Assembly (NCBI GenBank): GCA_002708845.1
Contig: PAPI01000022.1
Coordinates: 372,001 to 436,000 of the forward strand
Origin: Leeuwenhoekiella sp.
GTDB lineage: Bacteria > Bacteroidota > Bacteroidia > Flavobacteriales > Flavobacteriaceae
Reading direction: 5' to 3'
DNA length: 64,000 nt
Made by a program: the position numbers and the translations under genes. The first letter of the stretch is position 1. Each line of letters opens with the position of its first letter. The notes under the pieces were generated by a model, which saw only the letters and a program-made list of their open reading frames with translations, had not been told where the DNA came from and did no database searches. This document shows positions 18,358 through 27,600 of this stretch, in pieces.

Positions 18358-19746
18358 ATGAATTGGATTCCTAAAATCCATTTTGAAATCTCAGAGCGTA
18401 AGGTTCTGCTGCGCTTATTTGATGTTGTGTTCATCTTTTCAATGCTGGCTCTGGTATCAGGACTCTTTGATTTTGACTATTTCTACCTCTCTACGACGCG
18501 CTGGACCTGGGCGTTATTGCTGCTACTTTACTACTTTATTTTTGCAGCAATATTCGAGTTGTATGATTTACAGAAGGCAGCATCGTTTCAAAGTACGCTC
18601 AAGAGTGGAGTTTTAGCAATAAGCTCTACCGTTTTATTCTTTATTCTTACCCCATTTTTCTCTCCGGTTTTACCCGAAAACAGGCTTCAAATAGTCTTTT
18701 TCTTTATGGCGATGGTCAGTGGACTTTTAATCTGGCGATATGCTTACATCAGCCTGATTTCTGCACCGCGATTCAATAAACGCATTCTTTTGGTAGGCAA
18801 CAGTTTTGATATCAATCTTATAGCACAAAACCTGCATAAGGCAGATCCCAATTATCGGGTTATAGGTTTTGTAAATACAGACAACATCAAGGCGTCTGGT
18901 TTTGACCGAAGATTAAAATCAATTGAAGTAGGTGAACTTATTAAATCAATAAGGCGTTACTCGGTTTCTGAGATTGTGGTTTCCAGTACATCTAAAGGGG
19001 TGAGCGTAGAACTCTATAACCAGCTGATCAAGCTGCTCGAAGAGGGTTTTCCCATTAGAGAGTACACTCAGGTTTATGAGGAGATCACCCATCGCGTACC
19101 GGTGCAACACGTAGAGCGGGATTTTTATAAATACTTCCCGTTTAGCCGAAGCAATAAAAACCGATTTTATCTATTTATAAGCGGATTTTTCAATGCATTC
19201 TTCGCTATTGTAGTTCTTGTTTTGACCTTGGTTTTATTGCCCTTAATCCTTCTGGGAAACTTAATCGCAAACCCCGGACCGCTCATTTACCGGCAGAAGC
19301 GGGTAGGTATGAATGGTAAAGTTTTTGAAATTCTAAAATTTCGTACCATGGTTATTGATGCGGAAGCTGATGGAGCTCAGTACGCCAAAAAGAAAGACAG
19401 ACGCATAACACCTTTTGGAAAAATACTTAGAAATACACGCCTGGATGAGATACCTCAGTGTATTAATATTTTAAAAGGAGATATGAGTCTAATTGGCCCC
19501 AGACCCGAACGCCCGGTATTTGTTAAAAAACTTTCGGAAGAAATTCCCTTTTACGAAATACGACACGTGGTTAAGCCGGGATTAACCGGTTGGGCACAGG
19601 TGCGCGGTCGTTATGCGGAGTCTGTAGACGACACTCTTGAGAAATTACAGTACGACCTGTATTACATCAAGCACCGTTCATTTTTTCTCGATCTGAATAT
19701 TCTGCTTAAAACCATAAGTACGGTTATTTACTACCGCGGTCAGTAA
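18358..19746 (+). CDS. polyprenyl-phosphate sugar-1-phosphate transferase (WcaJ/WbaP type)
   Basis: Starts repeat-unit synthesis by moving a sugar-1-phosphate from a UDP-sugar to undecaprenyl phosphate in the inner membrane. 462 residues: four N-terminal membrane helices, a Rossmann-like CoA-binding-type domain (KRILLVGNSFDINLIAQNL), a fifth helix near 280 and the C-terminal catalytic domain. The catalytic domain shows GPLIYRQKRVGMNGK, FEILKFRTM, LRNTRLDEIPQ, LKGDMSLIGPRPE and KPGLTGWAQVRGRY, all diagnostic. It has its own -7 box and ends 23 bp inside the convergent lnt gene. The sugar is not determined. Confidence 0.93.
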   Translation: MNWIPKIHFEISERKVLLRLFDVVFIFSMLALVSGLFDFDYFYLSTTRWTWALLLLLYYFIFAAIFELYDLQKAASFQSTLKSGVLAISSTVLFFILTPFFSPVLPENRLQIVFFFMAMVSGLLIWRYAYISLISAPRFNKRILLVGNSFDINLIAQNLHKADPNYRVIGFVNTDNIKASGFDRRLKSIEVGELIKSIRRYSVSEIVVSSTSKGVSVELYNQLIKLLEEGFPIREYTQVYEEITHRVPVQHVERDFYKYFPFSRSNKNRFYLFISGFFNAFFAIVVLVLTLVLLPLILLGNLIANPGPLIYRQKRVGMNGKVFEILKFRTMVIDAEADGAQYAKKKDRRITPFGKILRNTRLDEIPQCINILKGDMSLIGPRPERPVFVKKLSEEIPFYEIRHVVKPGLTGWAQVRGRYAESVDDTLEKLQYDLYYIKHRSFFLDLNILLKTISTVIYYRGQ

Positions 19747-21346
19747 GTGGTTTTTTTGATTTTTTAAAAAATGACCAGACCAAAACAATCAATACAAGGA
19801 GCGCTGCGAGACGTGCCAGATAATCCCCATAACGTACATAGAAAGTAATTTTATCGTTGGCATTAATCGTTCCTTTTAAGCTTCCCTGCAGTTTGTAACC
19901 CAGGGTTTGAGTTATTGTACCTTTTTGATCAATAAAGGCTGAAATCCCGGTGTTCGCGCTTCGGGCGATACTGCGGCGGGTTTCAATTGCCCGTAATCGT
20001 GCATAGCTTAAATGTTGTTTGTGCCCTTGTGTATCACCCCACCATGCATCATTGGTTATGATTGCCAGAAACTGCGCTCCTTCCTGCACATAACCGGTGA
20101 CAAATTCACCAAAAACCGATTCGTAACAGATAACCGGTCCTACCGTAACGCCTTCAATTCCTTTGAATATACCGCGATTTTCTTGAGTGGTTTTCATAGA
20201 AACCGTTCCGCCTAAATCGATCATTACATCACCTAGAATAGGTTTTAAGATGTTTTGGTACGGAAAGTTTTCAACACCTACCACAAGCTTGCTCTTGTGG
20301 TAGATTTGTGTTGAATCGGAACGATTTAGCATAAATGCCGAATTGAAAAAATCGGCATAGACGGGGTTTCCTATACGGTTGTAGCCCATAAAATTGGTGG
20401 AGGGCAAAATATCTTTTTCGTTGTCGTAAAGCCTGAAAAATTGAATACCCGCCAGATAGTTGAGGTTTGGGTATTGTGATACATATTCCAAAGCGCGTGA
20501 CCGCTCAGGGCTGTAATTAAAATCCCGAAGGTTCACGCCTTCTGCCAATACCGTTTCAGGAGCAATGACGAAATCGGTACTTTGAGTAATAGTAGAGTCT
20601 GACAAACTAAACAGTAAATCTGCAATGCGCTCATTGGTTGTATTGTATTTTTCGCTGTAAGGATCAATATTGGGTTGAAGCAAAACCACTTCTACAGGAT
20701 TTTCTTCTTCGACATAGGTGTGAAAAAGAGTCTGGCTTATCCCTATTGGAATCAAAATTACTAGAGCAGCAATGACAACTTGTTTGACACTCTTTTTCCG
20801 GTCTCTGGTTTTCGCATAGTGAAAAAACGCTGTAAATAAAATGCCATTTAAAATCCATACCCAAAGTGTACCGCCAAAAGTGCCCGTGTATTCATACCAC
20901 TGAATCCACCCTGGGTAATTAGCAAAACCATTACCCAGATTGAGCCAGGGCCAGGCAAATTCCCAATTGAGGTGCATAAACTCATAAAGCATCCAGGTTG
21001 CTGCAAGAAATACGAGACTAAGGTTTTGGCTAAATCTCTTGCGAATGCGTACATAGAGCAGCCATACAAAAGTCATAAGGAGGGCATTTGCCAGAACGGC
21101 AAACCACATTCCAAAAGCGGTCGAATTGTAGAGCCACCAGGTTGTGATGATATTAAAAATAAAAAAGGCCAGATAGGCAAGGCCAAAGATCTTCAGAGTT
21201 GGTTTGGATACGGTTGAGCTCAAAAGTTCTTCAGTAACCCAGAGCAGGGGTATGAATCCAAAAAACAGAAGCGCAGGAAAACCATAGGTGGGCCAGCCCA
21301 GGGCAAGCAAGATTCCGGAAAGAAAAGCCAGAAGCAGATTTTTCAT
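19724..21346 (-). CDS. lnt: apolipoprotein N-acyltransferase
   Basis: Adds the third acyl chain to the N-terminal cysteine of lipoproteins in the inner membrane. 540 residues with about seven hydrophobic helices in the first 200 residues and one at the C-terminus, surrounding a nitrilase-like domain. The Glu-Lys-Cys triad is visible: APETVLAEG (Glu), YHKSKLVVGVENFPY (Lys) and GPVICYESVFGEF (Cys). TNDAWWGDTQGHKQH is also typical. Fits the many lipoproteins encoded in this window. Its 3' end overlaps the convergent phosphotransferase gene by 23 bp. Confidence 0.93.
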   Translation of the reverse strand: MKNLLLAFLSGILLALGWPTYGFPALLFFGFIPLLWVTEELLSSTVSKPTLKIFGLAYLAFFIFNIITTWWLYNSTAFGMWFAVLANALLMTFVWLLYVRIRKRFSQNLSLVFLAATWMLYEFMHLNWEFAWPWLNLGNGFANYPGWIQWYEYTGTFGGTLWVWILNGILFTAFFHYAKTRDRKKSVKQVVIAALVILIPIGISQTLFHTYVEEENPVEVVLLQPNIDPYSEKYNTTNERIADLLFSLSDSTITQSTDFVIAPETVLAEGVNLRDFNYSPERSRALEYVSQYPNLNYLAGIQFFRLYDNEKDILPSTNFMGYNRIGNPVYADFFNSAFMLNRSDSTQIYHKSKLVVGVENFPYQNILKPILGDVMIDLGGTVSMKTTQENRGIFKGIEGVTVGPVICYESVFGEFVTGYVQEGAQFLAIITNDAWWGDTQGHKQHLSYARLRAIETRRSIARSANTGISAFIDQKGTITQTLGYKLQGSLKGTINANDKITFYVRYGDYLARLAALLVLIVLVWSFFKKSKKPLTDRGSK

Positions 21347-21354
21347 AATAAAAC

Positions 21355-21384
21355 TAAAAGTATAGGATGTGCAAGTTACATCAA
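21355..21384 (-). promoter_or_regulatory. possible lnt promoter
   Basis: On the minus strand TTG (21384-21382) is followed after 19 bases by TACTTTTA (21362-21355), seven of eight matches to TAnnTTTG, and the lnt start codon follows closely. The spacing fits Bacteroidota -33/-7 promoters; the last base of the -7 box does not match. Confidence 0.35.
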
Positions 21385-21482
21385 TCTGTCATAAGTGAGC
21401 GAGAACATATAAGGCTGTTAAACCTATATAAAAAAGGAATTATACTAACTATCTAAGTGCTAACTTGGGTAAAAATACTACT

Positions 21483-22385
21483 ATGAAAGTTTTGATTACC
21501 GGCGCAACCGGCCTCATCGGTCAGCATCTTACAGCACAGCTGCACCAGGATAATATTGATGTGCATTACCTTACCACCAGTCGTAATAAAATTGAACAGC
21601 AACCCAATTACCAAGGTTTTTTTTGGGATGCTAAAACTCAGGAAATTGATACTGCCTGTCTGAAGGGTGTTACAACGATAGTTCATTTAGCAGGCGCAAG
21701 CATTGCTGAGCGTTGGACAGAAGATTATAAAGAAACAATACTGAAAAGCCGTACGGAAACCGCAGATTTGCTGCGAAAGACTCTGAAGGAAAATGAACAC
21801 ACCGTGACTCACTTTATTTCCGCTAGTGCTATAGGAGCTTACCCTTCCTCAAAAACTGAAATCTATACCGAATCATACCCTGATTATAACCCGGGTTTTC
21901 TGGGTGAGGTTGTCGAAGTCTGGGAAGCCGCGGCAGACCGTTTTAAAGATTTGGGATTAAAAGTTTCTAAAGTACGTGTAGGTGTGGTTCTGGCCGAGAA
22001 GGGAGGTGCACTCGAAAAACTGATTCAGCCTATAAAAATGTATGTGGGAGCGCCTTTGGGGGATGGTGAGCAATGGCAATCCTGGATTCACGTAACCGAT
22101 CTTGCGAGCATCTTTAAGACGATTATTCAAAAAGGTTTGGAAGGTGTTTATAATGCTGTTGCGCCTAACCCGGTGACAAATGAGACCTTGACGAAAGAGG
22201 CGGCAAAGATTTTAAACAAACCACTCATAGTACCAAAGGTTCCGCGTTTTGCATTGAAGCTACTGCTAGGGGAGATGGCGGCTATTGTATTAGAGAGTCA
22301 AAAGGTTTCCAGTTCTAAAGCTGAATCGGTTTATGAATATAAATTCAACCAGTTGCATCGGGCTTTAAAAGACTTATTGGCCTAA
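21483..22385 (+). CDS. TIGR01777 family NAD(P)-dependent epimerase-like protein
   Basis: A 300-residue extended short-chain dehydrogenase of the YfcH/TIGR01777 group; biochemical role unsettled in the family. The N-terminal nucleotide-binding motif is KVLITGATGLIGQHL (GxxGxxG). TTIVHLAGASIAERW, FISASAIGAYP and a C-terminal DUF1731-like region (PRFALKLLLGEMAAIVLESQKVSS) follow. ATG at 21483 gives the usual start directly before the Rossmann strand; a TTG 18 bp upstream is less likely. It stands alone, with a bidirectional terminator after it. Confidence 0.88.
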   Translation: MKVLITGATGLIGQHLTAQLHQDNIDVHYLTTSRNKIEQQPNYQGFFWDAKTQEIDTACLKGVTTIVHLAGASIAERWTEDYKETILKSRTETADLLRKTLKENEHTVTHFISASAIGAYPSSKTEIYTESYPDYNPGFLGEVVEVWEAAADRFKDLGLKVSKVRVGVVLAEKGGALEKLIQPIKMYVGAPLGDGEQWQSWIHVTDLASIFKTIIQKGLEGVYNAVAPNPVTNETLTKEAAKILNKPLIVPKVPRFALKLLLGEMAAIVLESQKVSSSKAESVYEYKFNQLHRALKDLLA

Positions 22386-22387
22386 AC

Positions 22388-22418
22388 AAAAAAAGCTGCC
22401 TTTAAAGGCAGCTTTTAA
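22388..22418. terminator. bidirectional rho-independent terminator
   Basis: A 10-bp perfect stem AAAAGCTGCC / GGCAGCTTTT (22391-22400 and 22407-22416) with loop TTTAAA, flanked by A and T runs. It lies between two convergent genes and can serve both strands. Confidence 0.85.
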
Positions 22419-22435
22419 AATTTAATTGTCAGGAT

Positions 22436-23107
22436 TTACATTTGTTGACTTGCAACGATTGTAAATTCTAATTGAATATCGTCATTGATAAATTTATCAC
22501 CAAGGTTGTCAAATACAGATTTAGATCCGTAGTTTACTCCCCATTCGGTACGATCAATAGTGAAAGGCTCTGACTTTAAAGTCATTGTGTTACCAGCAAC
22601 TTCATACATTACCGGGAATTCAATGTTTTTCTTGGTCTCTTTTAAAGTAAGGTTACCAGACATCATCTTCTTACCGTCTTTTTCGGTAACTCCGGTGATT
22701 TCAAAAGCAGCAGTAGGATATTTCTGTACATTGAAAAAATCGCCTTCTTTCCCCTCAACAGTACCTTTAAGGTGATCTTCAAGACTTGTTTTTTGATCTC
22801 CTTCAAGATCTGTAACCAAGATTGAAGTCATATCGATTAAAAAGCTTCCGCTTAATACGCTGTCTTCAAGACGTATAACACCTGATTCCAGTTTTACAGT
22901 ACCCGTGTGAGTTCCGGTAGGCTTTTCACCTTCCCAGGCAATCTCAGATTCATTTTTATCAACCATGTATTTTGCAGCTTCTGTAGAAACTTCAGCAGCA
23001 GCTTCTGCATCGGCAGCTTCCGTTTCATTTTTAGCTTCATTCTTACAGGATACCAAAGCTGTAAAGAGCACAGCCATAGTAAAAAGGCTTAGAAATTTAA
23101 TTTTCAT
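22436..23107 (-). CDS. YceI-like lipoprotein
   Basis: A 223-residue secreted lipoprotein. The signal peptide ends in a lipobox with Cys at residue 21 (FTALVSC), followed by an acidic, Ala- and Glu-rich linker. From about residue 47 it matches the YceI lipocalin-like domain, which binds isoprenoid-like molecules: VDKNESEIAWEGEKPTGTHTG, FLIDMTSI, FNVQKYPTAAFEITGV and FTIDRTEWGVNYG. Probably anchored in a cell membrane facing the periplasm. Transcribed away from grpE and ends at a shared terminator. Confidence 0.87.
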   Translation of the reverse strand: MKIKFLSLFTMAVLFTALVSCKNEAKNETEAADAEAAAEVSTEAAKYMVDKNESEIAWEGEKPTGTHTGTVKLESGVIRLEDSVLSGSFLIDMTSILVTDLEGDQKTSLEDHLKGTVEGKEGDFFNVQKYPTAAFEITGVTEKDGKKMMSGNLTLKETKKNIEFPVMYEVAGNTMTLKSEPFTIDRTEWGVNYGSKSVFDNLGDKFINDDIQLEFTIVASQQM

Positions 23108-23200
23108 TATGATGTTTTTTTTAAGTGTTAATTAAGCGGTAAAATTAACAGAATCACGTGTAGTTCTTCTTAAATAATGCATAAAATATATGCCGTGACA

Positions 23201-23234
23201 TTTTGACATTTTTGTATTAATGGCAGTACTTTTG
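23201..23234 (+). promoter_or_regulatory. grpE-dnaJ promoter (Bacteroidota type)
   Basis: TTTTG (23201-23205) is followed after 21 bases by TACTTTTG (23227-23234), matching the -33 TTG and -7 TAnnTTTG elements at suitable spacing. The ATG of grpE is 37 bp further on. No CIRCE-like inverted repeat was seen, so heat control, if present, is by other means. Confidence 0.6.
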
Positions 23235-23271
23235 CCTCTTTGAAACCAATACGAAGAAAAGAATATATCAT

Positions 23272-23838
23272 ATGAGTTCAGAAAATAAAGAACAGACTAT
23301 AAACGAGCACGACGAGAATGAAGTTGTAGATACTCAGGCCGAAGAGCAACAGGCGCAATCAGAAGCTGATGGCCAGGAAAACGAAGCTGATGAATTGAAG
23401 CGTTATAAGGAAGAACTTGAGAAAGAGAAAGATAAATTCTTGCGTCTTTTTGCAGAGTTTGAAAACTATAAACGTCGCACCAGCAAGGAGCGCATAGAAA
23501 TGTTTAAGACCGCCGGGCAGGAGGTTATGCAGGCTATGCTTCCGGTGCTTGATGATTTTGACCGTGCTTCTGTTGAGATTGAAAAGGCTAAAGATAAAAA
23601 TCTGAAAAAAGGAGTTGATCTAATCAGCAACAAACTTCGGGAGACGCTTAAATCTAAGGGTTTGAAGCAGATGGAAGTTAAGCAGGGTGACGCCTTTGAT
23701 GCCGAAATACACGAGGCGATTACTCAGATTCCGGCTCCAAAAGACAGCCTTAAAGGAAAAATTGTTGATGTAGTTGAAAAAGGCTATCAGCTGGGAGATA
23801 AAATCATTCGATATCCAAAAGTTGTCGTAGGGCAGTAA
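23272..23838 (+). CDS. grpE: nucleotide exchange factor GrpE
   Basis: Releases ADP from DnaK in the Hsp70 chaperone cycle. 188 residues: an acidic, Gln- and Glu-rich N-terminal tail (1-45), the long dimerisation helix (about 45-105, with FLRLFAEFENYKRRTSKER) and the C-terminal beta domain containing GLKQMEVKQGDAFDAEIHEA and GYQLGDKIIRYPKVVVG, the GrpE signature. Followed by dnaJ after 45 bp and very likely co-transcribed; dnaK is not in this window. Confidence 0.96.
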   Translation: MSSENKEQTINEHDENEVVDTQAEEQQAQSEADGQENEADELKRYKEELEKEKDKFLRLFAEFENYKRRTSKERIEMFKTAGQEVMQAMLPVLDDFDRASVEIEKAKDKNLKKGVDLISNKLRETLKSKGLKQMEVKQGDAFDAEIHEAITQIPAPKDSLKGKIVDVVEKGYQLGDKIIRYPKVVVGQ

Positions 23839-23883
23839 GAAGTGACTGAAGAATTGAATTAAAGCATTTAAGAAGAAAGAGGG

Positions 23884-25005
23884 ATGAAAGAAGATTATTA
23901 CGACATACTGGGAATTAGCAAAAATGCCACAGCGGCAGAAATTAAAAAGGCGTATCGCAAGAAAGCAATACAATATCACCCTGATAAAAATCCGGGAGAT
24001 GAGAAGGCTGAAGATATGTTTAAAAAAGCCGCAGAAGCATACGAAATCCTTGGTGATGAGAACAAACGCGCACGCTACGATCAGTATGGCCATCAGGCAT
24101 TTGAAGGTGGCGGTTTTGGCGGTGGCGGTATGAATATGGATGACATATTCAGCCAGTTTGGTGACATTTTCGGTAGTGCCTTTGGCGGCGGAGGTGGCTT
24201 TGGTGGTTTTGGCGGCGGCTTTGGCGGTCAGCGCAGAACTAAAGGAAGCAACCTGCGTATCCGCGTTAAACTCACCTTAGAAGAAATAGCTAACGGCGCA
24301 GAAAAGAAGATTAAGGTCAAGCGCAAAAAGCAAGCTTCTGGAACAAAATTTAAAACCTGTACCACATGTAACGGAAGCGGTCAGGTAACCCGTATTACCA
24401 ATACTATCCTGGGTCGTATGCAAACGGCATCGCCCTGTACCACCTGTGGCGGTAGTGGGCAAATTATTGAGTCAAAACCGGCTGATGCCGATGCTCAGGG
24501 AATGAAAACGGAAGAAGAAACCGTTTCAATAAAAATTCCAGCGGGTGTTGTTGACGGCATGCAGCTTAAAGTTACCGGTAAGGGTAATGAAGCTCCGGGT
24601 AATAATGGCATTCCGGGAGATTTACTGGTTGTTATTGAAGAAGCTCAGCACGATACCTTGAGTCGCGAAGGAGATAATCTACATTACGATCTTTATATTA
24701 GTGTCCCTGAAGCTATTTTAGGAACGAGTAAAGAAATTGACACCGTGGGAGGTAAAGTGCGTATTAAAATTGAAGAAGGCACGCAAAGCGGAAAAATTTT
24801 GCGCCTGCGCAGTAAGGGAATCCCATCGATAAATGGATACGGTAAGGGAGATTTACTGGTTCATGTAAATGTTTGGACACCGAAGAATCTCAATAAAGAA
24901 CAACGTGAGTTTTTTGAGACTATGCTTGATGATGAGCGCTTTTCACCACAGCCTCAGCGCGAGGATAAATCCTTTTTTGAAAAAGTAAAAGACATGTTTT
25001 CTTAG
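23884..25005 (+). CDS. dnaJ: chaperone DnaJ with reduced zinc finger
   Basis: Hsp40 co-chaperone that delivers substrates to DnaK and triggers its ATPase. 373 residues: J domain with HPD at 32-34, a Gly/Phe-rich linker at about 74-116, and two C-terminal beta domains (IKIPAGVVDGMQLKVTGKG onward). Where typical DnaJ has four CxxCxGxG motifs and two zinc sites, only two are seen, C159-TTC-162 and C185-TTC-188, so one zinc site is expected. To my recollection other flavobacterial DnaJ proteins share this form. Otherwise full length, with a hairpin terminator after the stop. Confidence 0.95.
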   Translation: MKEDYYDILGISKNATAAEIKKAYRKKAIQYHPDKNPGDEKAEDMFKKAAEAYEILGDENKRARYDQYGHQAFEGGGFGGGGMNMDDIFSQFGDIFGSAFGGGGGFGGFGGGFGGQRRTKGSNLRIRVKLTLEEIANGAEKKIKVKRKKQASGTKFKTCTTCNGSGQVTRITNTILGRMQTASPCTTCGGSGQIIESKPADADAQGMKTEEETVSIKIPAGVVDGMQLKVTGKGNEAPGNNGIPGDLLVVIEEAQHDTLSREGDNLHYDLYISVPEAILGTSKEIDTVGGKVRIKIEEGTQSGKILRLRSKGIPSINGYGKGDLLVHVNVWTPKNLNKEQREFFETMLDDERFSPQPQREDKSFFEKVKDMFS

Positions 25006-25041
25006 ATTTTAAGACCTTATTAAGAAAAATGTGTATATTTG

Positions 25042-25080
25042 AATATCACTAATCACTAGTTAGTGATATTTTTCTTTTTC
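25042..25080 (+). terminator. grpE-dnaJ terminator
   Basis: An 11-bp perfect stem AATATCACTAA (25042-25052) / TTAGTGATATT (25060-25070) with a 7-nt loop, followed by TTTCTTTTTC. It lies 37 bp after the dnaJ stop. Confidence 0.75.
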
Positions 25081-25094
25081 ATAGCAATTTTTTT

Positions 25095-25131
25095 CCCATC
25101 CTTGATTTACGTTAAGGGTGGGTTTTTGTTT
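25095..25131 (+). terminator. second terminator-like hairpin
   Basis: CCCATCCTT (25095-25103) pairs with AAGGGTGGG (25114-25122) with one wobble, followed by TTTTTGTTTT. Its place right after the first hairpin suggests a tandem terminator. Confidence 0.6.
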
Positions 25132-25348
25132 TGAGGCAATTCCATCTTCAAAAAACGATACAATCAGCACAAAGCAACTTTTTTGACTATGGAGACTTTA
25201 AAAATCTGCGTTATAAATAATTCTTAACTTGCCTCTAGGCTGTTAGCTTTTCAATATCTTTGAAAGCATTACAGGATGCGCCTCTAAATTGCTTCCGGAG
25301 TAGTTGAATTTCGCACATCCTTTTATCTTATTTTGATTTTACGTATAG

Positions 25349-26305
25349 ATGACAGACCTTCTTGTTGCTGAGCATATTAAGAAACAATACGGTACATATA
25401 CAGCCCTTAATGACCTTTCTATTACTGTCCCTAAGGGCAGTGTTTTTGGCCTTTTAGGACCTAATGGTGCTGGTAAGACTACTCTTATACGCATCATTAA
25501 CCAAATCACAATGCCCGATTCGGGTAAGGTTTTTCTAGATGGAGAGCCACTTGATCCTAAACACGTGATGAATATTGGTTATATGCCCGAAGAGCGCGGC
25601 TTGTATAAATCCATGAAAGTAGGAGAACAGGTGATTTACCTGGCCAGACTAAAAGGCCTAAGTCTTGACGAAGCCAAAAAACGCAGCAGGTATTGGTTTG
25701 AACGTTTAGGTATGATGGACTGGTGGAACCGAAAAATTCAGGAGTTGTCAAAAGGACAGGCACAAAAGGTTCAATTTATTGTTACTGTTCTTCACCGTCC
25801 TAAACTGCTCATCTTTGATGAACCTTTTAGTGGTTTTGACCCCATAAATGCCAGTCTGATTAAAGATGAAATTCTTCAGCTTAGAAATGATGGTGCCACT
25901 ATTCTCTTCTCAACCCACAGAATGGAATCTGTAGAACAGATGTGCGATCATATCGCTTTGATGCATAAAAGCAATAAAGTTCTTGACGGGAAACTGATCG
26001 ATATCAAGCGGGCATTTCGTACCAATACCTACGAGATAGGTATTGAAACTCCTGATGATACTTTTGAAAGTAAGACACGTTTGCATGCAGACGTGATGAA
26101 CGAATTGTCAGATTCGTGGGAAGTAACGCCGGCTCATTTTAAAACCATAAACGAAAACGACCTGAAAATCAAAGTGAAAATCCCTGAGAATCAAACATCA
26201 AATAATTTGCTCAGTTACCTTTCTTCAAAAGGGCTCATCAATCACTTTGTAGAAGTGATACCTACGGTAGATGATATTTTTATTCAAACCATAAACGCAA
26301 ATTAA
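25349..26305 (+). CDS. ABC transporter ATP-binding protein, NatA-like
   Basis: ATPase subunit of an ABC-2 type exporter, working with the permease encoded next. 318 residues: Walker A GPNGAGKT at about 37-44, signature ELSKGQAQKVQF (LSKGQ in place of LSGGQ), Walker B LLIFDEPFSGFDP, and the switch histidine in STHRME. The last 80 residues form the extra C-terminal domain seen in NatA-like proteins. The stop overlaps the permease start by one base. The substrate is unknown; sodium or a drug-like export role is only a family guess. Confidence 0.9.
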   Translation: MTDLLVAEHIKKQYGTYTALNDLSITVPKGSVFGLLGPNGAGKTTLIRIINQITMPDSGKVFLDGEPLDPKHVMNIGYMPEERGLYKSMKVGEQVIYLARLKGLSLDEAKKRSRYWFERLGMMDWWNRKIQELSKGQAQKVQFIVTVLHRPKLLIFDEPFSGFDPINASLIKDEILQLRNDGATILFSTHRMESVEQMCDHIALMHKSNKVLDGKLIDIKRAFRTNTYEIGIETPDDTFESKTRLHADVMNELSDSWEVTPAHFKTINENDLKIKVKIPENQTSNNLLSYLSSKGLINHFVEVIPTVDDIFIQTINAN

Positions 26306-27594
26306 TGGGAGCTTTAGGTTTAATAATAAAAAGAGAGTACAAAGCGCGGGTGAGTAATCGCTCGTTTATTATCATGACTTTTCTGAGTCCCTTGATTGTA
26401 GTGGGTATGATCATGTTGATTACCTATTTGACCAGTCTCAATCAGGCAGGAAGACAAACCATTGTAGTGGTTGATGAAAGCGGATTGTTTTATAAGGAAT
26501 TTGAAAGTACAGCCGATATTGATTTTTTAGATCTTTCGCCTGCGGGAATAGAGCTTGCAAAAAGTGAAGTTGAGGATAAGAATTATTTCGGACTGCTTTA
26601 CATTCCGCAGAATATAAAAAATAATACTTCGGGAGTACGGTTTTATGGAAACGAAGCCCCTGCCATTTCGGTTCTGGAGGGCATAGAAGAGCAAATACAA
26701 ACCAAACTTACAAATGAAAAGCTCCTGGATCGAGGGGTTGACCTCGATTTAATTGATGAATCTCAGACTACCGTTTCAATAAGCATTGAAGACTTTAAAG
26801 GAGAACGCACCTCAAAAATTTCAAGCTGGATCAAAGCCGGTGCCGGTGGCGGAGCAGGTTATCTGCTGATGATGTTTATAATTATCTATGGAAATATGGT
26901 AATGCGGTCGGTAATCGAAGAAAAAACAAACCGCATCATTGAAGTTATTATTTCTTCGGTAAAACCTTTTAAACTGATGATGGGTAAAATCATTGGTACC
27001 ACGCTTGCCGGAATTACCCAATTTGTGATCTGGCTGCTTATAGGTGGGGGCTTGTTGTTGTTTTTAGCGCTGTATCTTGATTTAAATCCTTTAGAAAATC
27101 ATTCTGCAGTCGGCAATATGGCGGTTACAAAAATGGATAAAATTGAGCTGGTGGTTTTAGATATACTAAACCTGCCATTGCTTAAGCTCGCATTTTTCTT
27201 TTTGATCTACTTTATAGGGGGCTATTTTTTATACAGCTCAATCTATGCTGCCATCGGTGCCGCAGTAGATAGCGAGACCGATACCCAGCAGTTTATGCTT
27301 CCGGTGATTATGCCGCTTATGCTTGCAATTTATGTAGGCTTTTTTGCAGTAATTGAAAACCCCGACGGTTCTATAGCTACTGCTTTTTCAATGATTCCGC
27401 TGACGTCTCCTATTGTTATGTTGATGCGTATTCCTTTTGGAGTACCCTGGTGGCAGTTGGCCTTATCGGTGGGCATACTCGTAGCCTCTTTTATATTTAC
27501 AGTATGGTTTGGCTCAAAAATTTACCGGGTAGGAATATTGATGTATGGCAAAAAGCCTACTTACAAAGAAATTTTAAAATGGATTAAGTACTAG
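26305..27594 (+). CDS. ABC-2 type permease, NatB-like
   Basis: A 429-residue membrane subunit for the ATPase upstream. One N-terminal helix (IIMTFLSPLIVVGMIMLITYL) is followed by a long extracytoplasmic domain (about 45-185) and five or six helices in the C-terminal half, the layout of the ABC-2/NatB group. VIEEKTNRIIEVIISSVKPF is the typical coupling segment. Start and previous stop overlap (TAATG). Likely exports an unknown substrate across the inner membrane. Confidence 0.88.
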   Translation: MGALGLIIKREYKARVSNRSFIIMTFLSPLIVVGMIMLITYLTSLNQAGRQTIVVVDESGLFYKEFESTADIDFLDLSPAGIELAKSEVEDKNYFGLLYIPQNIKNNTSGVRFYGNEAPAISVLEGIEEQIQTKLTNEKLLDRGVDLDLIDESQTTVSISIEDFKGERTSKISSWIKAGAGGGAGYLLMMFIIIYGNMVMRSVIEEKTNRIIEVIISSVKPFKLMMGKIIGTTLAGITQFVIWLLIGGGLLLFLALYLDLNPLENHSAVGNMAVTKMDKIELVVLDILNLPLLKLAFFFLIYFIGGYFLYSSIYAAIGAAVDSETDTQQFMLPVIMPLMLAIYVGFFAVIENPDGSIATAFSMIPLTSPIVMLMRIPFGVPWWQLALSVGILVASFIFTVWFGSKIYRVGILMYGKKPTYKEILKWIKY

Positions 27595-27600
27595 CGCAAC

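Larger units (their letters stand above)
25006..25348. other. intergenic region with two terminator-like hairpins
   Basis: A 343-bp gap between dnaJ and the ABC exporter genes. It holds the dnaJ terminator and a second hairpin-plus-T-run. The remaining 215 bp show no recognisable gene, repeat or confident promoter; no small frame with family features was seen. Confidence 0.6.

Noticed and set aside
24110-24235. Gly-rich tandem-like DNA in dnaJ
   Set aside because: It encodes the normal Gly/Phe linker of DnaJ, not a separate repeat locus.
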